Assembly: GCF_947623445.1 (NCBI RefSeq)
Contig: NC_135247.1
Coordinates: forward strand, 3,164,501 to 3,228,500
Direction of reading: 5' to 3'
Source of the DNA: Clavelina lepadiformis
Taxonomy: Eukaryota; Chordata; Ascidiacea; Aplousobranchia; Clavelinidae
DNA: 64,000 nt
Within the stretch, counting starts at the first letter, position 1. Each line of letters starts with the position of its first letter. The translations under genes were made by a program, and so were the position numbers. Of this stretch, positions 47,587 to 58,907 are shown piece after piece. Under the pieces are notes generated by a model. The model worked only from the letters and a program-made list of their open reading frames with translations, ran no database searches and had not been told where the DNA came from.

Positions 47587-49395
47587 TCATTCATCATCTT
47601 CACCAAAATGTATTGAATTCTGCAAGGCATTAGTACTTGACATGAAATTGAAGCGAAAGAACTCCGATTATGTTGCACAAAAACGCATTACTGGTACGTA
47701 TTTAGCATAGCTTACCATAAAGCATAGACTTAGTGTGTAAATTGTAATTCATTGCAAATGTACTTACGATAAGAAAAAGTGCTCCTAAAAGCACCGCCTT
47801 CATTTTTACTTCCAAATCTTGAGGAACTTCAAAAAAGAAAACCGAAAATCTTTACTACAGAAACCAGGTAAATTTAAAAAATGCAGCTAATTAGATAATA
47901 TCGCGCCTAGCGGCATGTAACGGGCCATTGCTTGGTATCTTACACGTTACTGAAAATTTCCTTGCATTAGAGAAGACATCTTCAGGTAAGCCAGACCACT
48001 TTCGAGTGATTCCCCCCACGGTGTTACCATCGTTGGTTTTTATCACAAAGTTGAAGTTAAAAAGGGAAAAGTTTGAACTCTCCCTTTGGATTGTAAATAC
48101 TTTGTGCTGATAGGAGTCCAGGACAACATAACGTGAAAAACACCCCGGCATTCTGTAATAGTTAGCAAAATGCAAGATCTTAGATTGCAAACAGTTATAT
48201 TGTAATAGAGTAATAACGGCTGACAATGCAAAGTAACAAAACGACTGGAAAACATGGTGTCAAACTATGATTAAGGACATCGCCTAACTTTAGACAACTT
48301 TTAATAAACCTTAAAACCAACAGCCGAATACAAGCTTTCGCTCCACATGCAACAGCTTACGTTTGTTTGACTTGTCCTATCACGTTGCCGACTGGAGCTT
48401 GAATTCTGGCATAATGAAGGCAAGGATCCAGCTTTGCCCAGCAGCAGTCACGTGACAATAGCCTGGAAGCGCTTTCAACTCTTATCACTTCCTACATCAA
48501 CAAGAAACTATGAAATCCTTTGTTGTTATTTGTACTTGCGCTGTAGAGACTAACATTTTGTGGAAATTTGTTGAAAAAGCCGAGAAAATTTCAAGAAGAT
48601 GAATGGTCATTTTCTTTCGAAAGACATTGTTTAAGGCTAAATTTAGTGCCACCGAAAGGCAAACAGAAACAATTTCCGCAGTCAGATACAGCGCAATTGC
48701 TTTACATATCTTTACTTACCACGTTTCTGCTATCTGTGACGTGCATGGTGAATCCCCCAGCGGCGCACATTATGTATTTCCGTTCAGAAGACATTCTTTC
48801 TGTAAATGCAATTTACGCAAATAATGACGCATTAGGAAGATTAGCTACGTGCGTTTATACTGAAAGTTTTCATCTGTTTTGTATAATGAATTCTATGACT
48901 GTTTCAAGTGAATTATAACCTTAGTAAATCTTCTACCTTCATGTCCTGCATAACATTGTTCACCAAGCCAGTCCTTTACGTCGAAACTATACTTCAGAGT
49001 ACAGTCTCCTTGACATAAAAAAAACTTTATTCTGATATGTGCCTTATATATTTGGTTTCACGGAAACTATTTGATTAAAGGTATAGTCTATAAGTACAGA
49101 TATTTACCATCAGAGCTTTGACTACAGCGTTCATACACCTTGTGCGATCTATGTACAAGTAGTTGATTGACGTTGACTAAATATTCCAACCCTGGAAGGG
49201 TCGTTGTAACGTCGGGTTTTTTCATCCAGTTTTTAACTACTGGTCGCAGCTGTAACGGCTGTGAAAGAAACGCGTACAACATATAAAGGCTTTCAGCTTT
49301 CAACGTTAACACTAACAAAAGTTTGTAATCAATAATAATTTATTTTGATTTATTAACCAACATCAACTGCTTACCAATTCTGTTGGGAAGCTCAT
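47587..49395 (-). CDS. Divergent scramblase C, 8 exons, 248 aa, cysteine-depleted
   Basis: Exons: 49395-49375, 49249-49108, 49008-48937, 48799-48720, 48491-48361, 48152-47944, 47826-47768, 47619-47587. Every intron falls at the same place and phase as in A and B, and the frame is open throughout, so this is an intact third tandem copy. Still recognisable: LPGLEYLVNVNQLLVH, GEQCYAGHE, GGFTMHVTDS, EVIRV, APVGNVIGQVKQT, GGITRKWSGLPEDVFSNA and [14 protein letters not shown]. Lost: the palmitoylation-type cluster (only DCCW remains), the whole second CCxCxGxCCxC cluster, the acidic calcium-site residues (SNARKFSVTFPQD), and the FMFFE tail (NSIHFGEDDE). Open frame and kept splice sites argue for selection for a changed role. 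A young pseudogene is the alternative. Confidence 0.85.
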
Positions 49396-49903
49396 CTAAA
49401 ACTTTACGTCAAACGTCAGCGAAGCTAACTCTTGTTGTTTGAAAGTAAAATGAAACTGTTAGAAAAACAGCTGTTTGCTGCCTGTATGCTTTTTATATCA
49501 AAGCTGTTATTCGAAAGTAAACCACTCGATCGTTGTCGTAACATATGGCGTCTTGTTCTGCTTAAAGCTTCCGATTATATGACGATATGAGAGTATTAAA
49601 ATGCAAGAAATTCCCCAACCTTTGATCGTGACTGGATTACAGCGCTAACGTTGTTCATTAATAGTTAAAAGCAACAAATGACAGATAAATATATTCTTTG
49701 TTAATTGCGTAAAAATATAAATGAATTTATAAGAAAATTAGACACAATTTTCAAAGAATGGTGTACACAATTTTTTTATTGAAAACGGTGAAAGCGAAGA
49801 CGAAAGAAATTTATCATTATTAATTCTAAGAAACGAACCGTCATATAATTTGTAGGTTTAAGTTAAGTTTATTTTTTTAACAGTTTCAGTGTGAAGTTGG
49901 TTT
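49396..49903. other. Intergenic between scramblase C and Rho-like gene 1
   Basis: About 500 bases without recognised features. It holds the promoter of scramblase C and the 3' end of the next gene. Confidence 0.4.
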
Positions 49904-51186
49904 TTAAGATATCGTGCAGCTCTCCGCTGTGGATTCTTTTTCTGATTTGTTCATGATAATTCTTATCGCTTCGGAGAACAAGTCATTTATCCCTTCCATT
50001 GTCAATGCTGAACATTCCATATACCTTTCAGCTTTGATCATTTTCGACAATTGCCGGCCTTCATCGTGCCTAGAATCGAGAAAAAGACAATGAACGTTTG
50101 TTTCTTTACTTTAGAGAAAGTTTAAAGCTACCGTATATTTGCGTCTAATGAAAAAGCTTGTGAAATCGTGTTTCTGAACGATATACATAAAGTATATAAT
50201 GACAATTCACAACATAATATGGCAATCTTGTGACTGAATTTATTTTTGTTATTACTTTATAGGTTCTTCGCTTCTTTGTCTCCCAGATTTCAAGTTACTT
50301 TGATCACGTCTCAAATCAGATTTTGTTCCAACGAGTAAAATGTTTGTATCCGGTAGATACTGACGTACTTCCGGAATCCATTTCTCAGTTACGTTGGTAA
50401 ATGACTTTCGACTTACCAGAGAAAAACAAATGATAATGAGGTCGGTATTGGCATCGTAGTGGAGTGCTCTGAGTCTGAGACCAATACACAATAACTATGT
50501 ACGGTATAGTTGCAAATGTACAGTGAAAAAGCTTCAAGAGTTTTCTTAATATAGAAAATTACTTTTTGGACGAATATTCCTGCTTTGTTATTTGAAACTC
50601 ACAACGTATGGCAGAAAAATTTATTAACGGAGCATACCAAGGAGAAATATAAAAAAGAAAACCATAATATGTTTTTTGTTGGTCATGCGTTAGGTAAAGC
50701 AGTATATACGACAGCATATCTTGGGATATGTCTAAAAATGAGCAACGGACAAAAGTATTAGGGATTATTTTCTAACAAAGAAATCATACCAACCTAGCGT
50801 AGTCGTCTAGACCGGATAATTCAGTTAGTGTCAATTCATAATCCAGTCCATCTACAGTGGTAAAAGCAGAATAATGCTCGTATACCGTAGGTACGTAGTC
50901 AGGAAAAACACCAGATGTGTAAGCAAGGCATACTGGAGTCTTTCCAACAGCACCGTCGCCAACCAAGATTATATTTAAACGCTTTTGAAATATAATTTCT
51001 TTTTAATTGCCATACATACCGGTAAAACGCACTCAAGTGGCACTAAAATAGAAGGTTACACACAGTATGTCTACCTCAAACTATAGCATATCTATTACAA
51101 AATCCAAGCTCATATGTATCATATTACACGTATATCTAGAATTTCATGAAACAACCTTTTCTTATATATAGGTAACCCACCTTCAT
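49904..51186 (-). CDS. Rho-family small GTPase 1 (switch II Gln replaced by Leu)
   Basis: Rho-type molecular switch. Exons: 51186-51181 (only Met-Lys, tentative), 50981-50794, 50474-50256, 50069-49904, giving 192 aa. P-loop GDGAVGKT is intact. Switch I YVPTVYEHYSA keeps the effector-loop Thr. The Rho insert region follows TKSD. The base motif ECSAL and a C-terminal CaaX box CTIS (farnesyl-type) are present, so membrane anchoring is expected. The usual DTAGQEDY reads ELSGLDDY: Asp57 becomes Glu and the catalytic Gln61 becomes Leu, the change that locks Rac/Rho/Ras in the GTP state. Inference: GTPase-defective, constitutively GTP-bound, like atypical Rho proteins. The first exon was chosen because it is the nearest ATG with a phase-0 donor. 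Tandem with two relatives on the same strand. Confidence 0.85.
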
Positions 51187-52233
51187 GTATAGAAATCGAA
51201 GCCAAACTTGCTACGTCAGGTAATCTTTCTTTAGCTAAAGCAAATGTTGGTGTCAGAGGACGAATTATAATAGTGTAAGAACATGATTAATGCTTTGCAT
51301 AATGAATTATTTCATATTAGTCAGATGGTACAAATCATTACTATTCATATTACTACACCGTAATGCGCTGTAACCTGCCATATGTGCGAATGAAATATAT
51401 GTGTCAACTAACGTAAATGCGACTTATATTAGTATACAACTATACATAATTCGGTCTTACTTAGTTTCTTTTATGGCTTCTAACCAAGATTTTGTGGTTA
51501 AGTTATGTATTTTGTAATTTACTCTCCATTATTCTATTGGTTTGTTTGGTTTCAAAGGCCAATCAAAGTCGTTCCTGCCACACTACATAGCTGATATGTC
51601 ATAACACAGTCCATCAGAACTGCATGTCCCGTTCAAATCGTGTTATTGGCATTTGCCGAACTACTTCAGCTGATTACCATGCAGTGCAGTACTGCCTGCA
51701 GGCAAACGATGATTGGCTACAACTACACTGAAGCAAACGATTGACACTTTCCCGTAGTAGTCTCTACGTATAGTCGACTTTAAAAGCCTCGCTTGTAATT
51801 TTGCGTATTTTAGCGAGCTCTGCAAAAAAGCTATCAATGGTTAATGTACACACAAGAGCGAGACGCACTTTGGCACCAATTATGTGGGCGTGAAAATGTT
51901 TGAAAGACACCTTGTTCAGGAATACTTATATTTCTAGTATTATACGCTGACACAATTGTGACAAAAAACCACGATACAACCACAGTTAAAAATGCTCGGT
52001 GTTAAAAATATGCGTAAGCTTTGCTTCCCCCCACACTGTATATGTATATACCGACATGTGCTGAAAATGTTCTCGGGTGCATTACACTGTAAAGATATTT
52101 ATGACAGAGTTAAATTACGTACTCGTTACGGCAAAATTGTCTGATTGAATTCAACAAAAAACACAACCTGTAGCTCATATAACGAAGTACAAGTTAGGAG
52201 TCCGGCTCTAGTCAGCTGCGGCAATAGACGAAT
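51187..52233. other. Intergenic between Rho-like genes 1 and 2
   Basis: Non-coding, AT-rich, with no recognised repeat or RNA gene. It holds the promoter of gene 1 and the 3' UTR of gene 2. Confidence 0.4.
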
Positions 52234-53566
52234 TTAATACATTGTACATGTTTTCGACTTGATGGCTGGCTTTTTCATTTGACGTACTTGTAACGCAGAA
52301 GAAAATATTTGATTCACCGTGGCAATTATCTGTGTTGAACATTCCATGTATTGGAATGCTTTGATCTTTTTCGCTAGGTTGAGGCCCTCTTTGAACCTGT
52401 ATTGAAAGCAATGTTCATTTAGACATTTTATCAATATTATTATAATTTATAACCATTGATTAAATTTTGTAGAGGTTGAAGTCATCAAATACACTGATTT
52501 TCTACTCAGTTATTTCTATCAACTCCAGATCTGATGCTAACAGTTCCGTGGCATTTCTTCTGTCCGATTGCAATCCGACAAGAAAGAATCTCGCATCCGG
52601 CTGATGTTCTCGCACCTGAGGGACCCATTTTGAAATGACATTTTTAAAGGTAGCTTTTTCATGGATTGCAAAAGCAACAATAAATACATGGGCTGTTGAA
52701 TAAATCCGAGGTCTGTCTCTGCAAGAAAGAAAAGTTGTTTAGCCCAGAACGTTCTGAAGACACCTCCTATATCGAGATGCACAATTACAAATACTTGTAC
52801 TTAATAGATTCAAAGTTTTATCTTTAACCCCATTGCAATGGCGAAAAGCTTTGCCTTGAGCATCATACAACTTCAACGCGTATGTTAGAGCAAGGCTGCA
52901 CCATCACCTTTGGGTGAGCGCTGAAAGTAACGGTACTACTATATCCGTAATAGATTTAAATTCACTAAAGAACTACGTGTAGGTAAAAGATTTTGGTTTA
53001 CAAGATTACTCAGTTAAAAACTGACGCGTAAATAGTTTTACCAGCAGTTACAAATAACAAAATTCTTAATTTGAAGAAACATGTTTTCTATAGAAAAAGA
53101 ACTTTCACAGACAGTTTCAATTTTAATTACCCACAGTGAACTATGGTACGTAAACCAGGAGTTAAATACTTCTCGTTTGCATCGTCGTCGCCAATTTCAA
53201 CCAGCAACATGTGATGTCGTACTCCATCTATGGTGCCACGTACATCGAAAGTGTGGACATTAGTTGGTTTCCGTTCCCTGGTTATGATGGTCAATTCGTT
53301 GCGAGTTAAAAATGCGTTTAACATGGAAGACTTTCCCACGAGGCTATCACCAACAATCACAATCCTTGTCCTATCCAAATCCTGCAGGGCATTAGCTTCG
53401 ATTAAATTTTGAAAAGACAGAAATGGTAGATTTTAATGAGATATTTTAGACCATGATTCAAATCATAGAGTAAGGTCTCGACAATGACAATATTATCACT
53501 ATTGTAATGACTACTATTAATTTGTATTTCCTTCACATATACCTCTGTATCCGCCAATTCTTCCAT
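52234..53566 (-). CDS. Rho-like GTPase 2, strongly degenerate G motifs
   Basis: Exons: 53566-53543 (MEELADTE), 53381-53131, 52718-52506, 52396-52234, giving 216 aa. Introns have the same phases (0, 2, 2) as the flanking Rho-like genes. P-loop GDSLVGKSS is intact and a switch-I-like RKPTNVHTF keeps a Thr. The DTAGQ region is VEIGDDDAN, with DxxG and Gln61 lost, and the guanine-specificity motif TKxD reads LQSD. The helix KATFKNVISKWVPQVREH, then RFFLVG, then AFQYMECS, and a basic tail KKPAIKSKT with CTMY CaaX-like end remain Rho-like. This predicts a pseudoGTPase that may still bind nucleotide weakly. An upstream open exon-like stretch (about 53655-53797, GYCRESQIKLQDAFTEIRRQ) could splice to 53574 and lengthen the N-terminus. 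The chosen ATG is the simplest start. Confidence 0.8.
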
Positions 53567-55807
53567 AATTGCAAGCTGTCGTTCTAGTTCCTTAAATTTT
53601 TAAACGCGATGCAAACTTGCAGTTTCTCTGTCTTCTATTTCTGAGCTTTTTGCTATTTCTTTTACTGGACGCTTCCCAGTGAATTTGCCGTCTTATTTCC
53701 GTGAAGGCATCTTGTAGTTTTATTTGTGACTCACGGCAGTACCCTTGAAGCGCTTTGCTTGGAATTTCACACACGAGGTTAATGTTTCTTGCTCTGCAAA
53801 ATTCCAATTAAGGGCAACAATGTTGATCTCAAACGTCCCTTATCAATACGTCAAGAAACAAGCTGAAACAGCGAATTGGTGCATTCAGAATTGCTTTGGA
53901 GGTGGGGGAACTAAATTCCCGTGTTTTCCAACCTACTAAAAAGCATGCATGGATTTTGGATTTTACGCCTAAAAAAACACTGTATGTAAAACCTTAAACA
54001 ACAATTTTGAAACGTCGTATGCCCGCTTGTTATATCTTTTCCTATAGGTTGTAGCTTATAAGTGTAGTTGCAAACAAGGAAATGAGTTAAACGAGAAAGA
54101 AGGAATACGTAAAAAGGCCTATGGCCCATAATATTTTATGATGGGGGACATAGCCTGGAAGCTTAGCCCCGAAATACGCCAGTAAAAGTAGCCTGTTGAT
54201 GCGATATCAAACTTTTGTCATTGAAATAAGAAAACACGGAGAAAATGTGATGTTTAAACAGCAGGTTTAAAAATGATAAATTTAATCTATAACATTTCAA
54301 CATTTAATCTTATAATCTCATCGATAATCTCACGCTGAGCACTAAATCAAAAACGATGGTAACATAGTAATATGACGTATAGAAATTGTTCGTGTTGATC
54401 ACGAGAGCAAAGACCCGTGTAAAGTATTGGTGGAAAAGAATTCAAACTTCAAATAAACTGCCCGATGTGGAGACTAGAACCTTGATGTACTTAAGGCGGC
54501 TAGTGAATTCACTTTCTCAAATTACATGGCAGTTTAGATTACAGATCATGCCGTCGATACGGTATCGTACATCTTGCAGTACAAACAACGTGACATTTTA
54601 TTTATTGGAATAACTTGCATGATTATGTAGAGAATACAAGCAAAATGGAAACAATTAAAATAACCAGCATTAAATTATATCTTACATAACATATACGCAA
54701 TTTGGAAATATCTCACTTGGTTAACAAAACTTTTTAGGACCAGGTAGGCTATAGCTAAATTCTCAAGTTTAGTCTTGTAACGTTCTGCTTTGAAATAAAA
54801 CTTTAAAAAAGAAGAGAACGAATTTCGAAAAAAAAGTTACTGTACATACATAACAGAACATCATCATCACCAAAAATATGAACATCAAACGTAATAAAAT
54901 GCAAACTGGATTTCAAATAAAATTAAACAGAAGTAGACAGGCATTGTCTTATCTCTCGTTCGGGGAGCGTTCTCGCTCGTAATATACTTCGCTACCTAGA
55001 TTATTGCCCAATGTTCTGTCGGTTATATGTGTTACGAACTTTGTTCCTCACGTATTGTGTAGTTGCTTATCATCGTGTTTTCGTTTGAAGCGTTTTTACC
55101 AATCAGCACCTTTTGCAAGTTTGTTCTTAACTATATTAATCACATGATTTGGTACCTTCGTTAAATATTAAGGTTGTGCGCTTTTTGGAGAGAGACGGAG
55201 GGGTTTTTGAGTCTGTGTCTGGCTGTGACCAACTAAATGTGGCTTTTCAAAGATCATCGGTTTGCTTTATTGGCGTGATAACGTTACACAGTCTAATTAC
55301 GCACAGTTAAGGGTGTTGCGGTTCACCGTAAACGTGAAATTAAGCCTGGCTACATGAATGAGAAAAATCTTCGTTACATATGTATGAGAATATATGTTTG
55401 TTTGGGTGTTAAAATACCTTGAAAATGTGTTGTGTCGTACTAATAGTATTTGACATACAATACGTTTAGTTTATGGTTTGTGAAGGTTTAAAAACAAGTT
55501 TTAATGATTTCAATGTTATTGGCCAACTATACAGTTGCTGATCGTTTTCCTTTAATTTTATATAGTTATAATCAATTTAGTTTTAAAAAATGAATTACAC
55601 TCTTTCCTCCAATTTTACTTTCTCCTGCGTTTTGCTGCTTGCATGTACAATACTTTTAATTTTCCGTCAACGGTTAGCACAAAGATATTTTAGTCAAATC
55701 GGTAAAATCGATTTATTGTACTGCCCCTTGTAAGCAGTGTATGAACGTTTCACTTGGCAATAGTTCGATAAACCTTGTAAATGAGTTGGAGAATATAAGA
55801 GTATGTT
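53567..55807. other. Intergenic between Rho-like genes 2 and 3
   Basis: 2.2 kb with no convincing gene. It contains the possible upstream exon of Rho-like gene 2 (about 53655-53797) and otherwise AT-rich DNA with short random frames. Confidence 0.4.
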
Positions 55808-57164
55808 TCATTTCAAGACATCATGAATTGTGCTTTCAGGGGCATCTTGCTTTAAAAAGATTCTTATCGCTTCACAGAATACGTTGCATACTCCTTCTTT
55901 GGTCCGAGATGAACACTCCATGTATCGAACAGCGCCGATCTCTTCGGCCAGTCGGATGCCCTCTTCCGGTCTAAAATTATTTTTGTTAAACTTTCGTTTT
56001 CAGCTGGTCTGGTTGCTTGCTAGCAGGCAGTAGACGTGGTCACTTGTTTGGATATTAACGGCGTTTGTTATGCTTTGACTGATATGAAATTGTGTGACTA
56101 AACGTGAAAGTTCATTGCACAACTAAGTCACATGGTTTGCAGTTAAGGAAAATATAAACTTACTCCAATGGCTTTGATCGCTCTTCGAACAACTCTTCGA
56201 GTATGTCGGGGTCATTTCTCAAATCGATTTTTGTTCCAACAAGCAAAATATTTGGATTTCGACAATGATGACGTATTTCCGGGATCCATTTTGCAATGAC
56301 GTTTTTGAAGGAAGTTCGGTCAACCACAGAGAAAGCAACAAGAAAAACTTTGGTGCAAGGATAAAATGCTGACCTAAGACTGCAATGAACCAAATATTAT
56401 TCAAAACTTTATTTCATGCATTGCACACTATAACTGGTTGATATAAAAAGTAAAAGAACGAACAAGGCTGATTCAACGCAAGTGCCCGGCTTCATGCAAG
56501 CATCACTAAATGTGAAACACGTCAAATCTACAAGGAACACAGCAATTAAATGAGAACTTCACCAGAATTATTATGTTATAACGAGGCAAACTTTTTGCAC
56601 CCCGTTTGTTATCACCGCATTGATTATAAGTCTGTAACCTTATTGGTTCCATAGGGAATGCAAAACAGTGAATAATATCCGTATAGTTTGTTATCACTAG
56701 CTGGTAACATTGAAGGACCATTTCCGTAATTTAAAAATAAGAACGTTGCCTTGAGATTAGGTTTCATTAAAAGAAATTAATGCTTCAAATCCACTCTGCG
56801 AACATGAAGTAACCCGATCATTGCCTGTCAATGCCTGAATTGCTTTGAATCGCACGTCATTACAGTACATACCTGTCAAAATTTGCACAGCCAGACGTGT
56901 CCCAAAGGCTTAAATTATATATTGTTCCTTCCATAACAATAGTCGCTCTGCGATTTTTAAGAACCGTTGGTGAAGTTACTTCAAGAAATTCGCCACTTTT
57001 ACAAGCGACGCACAACGCTGTTTTACCCACAGCCATGTCACCCACCGTGACGACGTCTAACGCAATTGGACCCTGTATAACATAATATTAACAAATCATA
57101 TGTATACGTAGCATATAGCCTAGGCGTTATAAATTACAATTCCGGCTATTTTTCCAACCTCCAT
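55808..57164 (-). CDS. Rho-family small GTPase 3 (Gln61 replaced by Cys, no CaaX box)
   Basis: Exons: 57164-57138 (MEVGKIAGI), 57072-56873, 56379-56164, 55970-55808, giving 201 aa with intron phases 0, 2, 2 as in the other two genes. P-loop GDMAVGKT; switch I TSPTVLKNRRA keeps Thr; DTSGCANFD replaces DTAGQEDYD, so Asp57 and Gly60 stay but Gln61 is Cys. LLVGTKIDLR is canonical, followed by the Rho insert (DILEELFEERSKPLEPEEG). ECSSR replaces ECSAL. The C-terminus (APESTIHDVLK) has no cysteine, so there is no prenylation, and a soluble protein is predicted. Nucleotide binding looks preserved while hydrolysis is probably slow. The first exon is inferred from ATG, donor and phase. Confidence 0.85.
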
Positions 57165-58462
57165 AATGGTACGCGAAATTAAAATATCTTCAACTGGACA
57201 CCAAAAAAACTTGCTGTTACATATGTTCCTCTTGCTGTATCTACTTACACCATCCTGCATGCATAAAAACACTTAGCCGTTAGAATCACAACATACAGCG
57301 AGTGGGTATTAGCAGGCTTACTAACAACAAGCTGCCATGTCAGAGTTGCTCTTAAATGTAGCAAATTTAAGGTTTTAATTTTTTTAATTTAAATAATTAA
57401 TTTAATTTATTTTTTTTTAATTTTAACAAAACAGATGAAATCAGTGCGATTAGCTTTGGTATGCAGTGTATAGGAACAGTATATTTTCTCATATTCATTT
57501 TTTAAAGTCATGTTTCTCACATTATCTGCTTGGGATGACATTTACTAAATATGTAATCGCAAGCAGATAACTGAGAAAAAATGACAGTACAGCCGCACTA
57601 CTACTAAAAATATGTTGTGCAAGAAAATTCACAACTTCGATACAACTTTGGATAACGGTGGAAGACCAACGCAAAACCCCTACCAGCTATCTGAGCCTCA
57701 AAGTTAAACTATCTGTCACACTGTGCAACAAAATATGAGTTGAAGACGACAACAACGCAAAACTAATTAGAGTGTCCAGCCGGCAGCATCACACGCACGC
57801 GCTTTGGAATGTAAATGACTTAAAATAATTTAAAACAAACCTGACTTAAAATGTCTGCATTGCTATCATGTTATACACTGATACTCAAACTTCAAAATTT
57901 ATCAAATACCGTCTGATGTCATGCATCAGACTAAAGATAATAAAACGTTTAGGACACTGGAAAATTTAAATCGTTTTTACATGATGTTAAGCAAAGGCAA
58001 CTTCAAGTTCAAGATAAGAATTACAAACGTATTGAAGGCCCAAGGTTGGGACACCTACAAATGGTAGTTCCTTACACTTATATTTAATTAATAACAAGTC
58101 GGACTAAAATTCGTTACACACAGGTAATTTTTAATGAAATAATGAAGTGTTGAATTTGTTTATTAAACTTATGGAAAATATGACAAAAAGCGTTTAATAT
58201 ATAGTTGCAAAACTTTAAGCTATAATTTCTTATCACATCAAATTGTTGCAATAATGACGACAGAAATCTTCATATTGCATTGAAAATTAAAATGTTTCGG
58301 ACCGCACAGTTTTTTATCACATGAAATTCACTGAACAATCGAGACATAAGTTCAACATGGGCCTGCTCAATTTATTTACAATACTTTACAATACAATTAA
58401 TACACATTCACTTCTTTTCGCAAAAGTAGAGGGTATATTTGGGAAATAAGTAGATTTTAGAC
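57165..58462. other. Intergenic, AT-rich
   Basis: Upstream of Rho-like gene 3. It contains an A/T-only tract at about 57370-57425. No gene or element ends recognised. Confidence 0.4.
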
Positions 58463-58907
58463 CAGGGGTGGCCAGACCTGCTTCATGCTCGAGCCGCATA
58501 TAACAAATTCCAGTTTTAAAAGAGCCACAACACAAACACAATAAAAATTCAAATTTATTCACTCACAACGAAGTGTAGCTATTGATAAACATTAGTGCTG
58601 CGTGGTGATACTATGAGTCTTCACCAACTCTTTTTGCAATTACAGTATTAGTACTGTATAACGTAACCAAGACTTAAATGTAGTTTTTGGAGTGTACAAT
58701 AATGTAGTTTTTGGAGTGTAATTTCATTATTACTAACAATGAGTCCATTGTTACTACGTGTGATAGAACGCATTGTTTCATAATCTGATCAAACAACTCG
58801 TCTTGACCGGGAAAATGCATGTCTAATTCAACAATGCTAATTCATTAAAGAGCCGCAATTAAAGGCTCAAAGAGCCTTCATTTAAGTTAATGTTTTGGCC
58901 ACCCCTG
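58463..58907. mobile_element. hAT-type MITE (CAGGGGTGGCCA...TGGCCACCCCTG)
   Basis: A 445-bp element with near-perfect inverted ends CAGGGGTGGCCA and TGGCCACCCCTG and internal GAGCCGCA / AGAGCC words typical of hAT non-autonomous elements. Flanked by TTTTAGAC (58455-58462) and TTATAGAC (58908-58915), an 8-bp duplication with one mismatch. No coding capacity. Confidence 0.9.

Noticed and set aside
54386-54613. 75-codon plus-strand frame between the Rho-like genes
   Set aside because: No motif, no partner exon and composition typical of non-coding DNA here.
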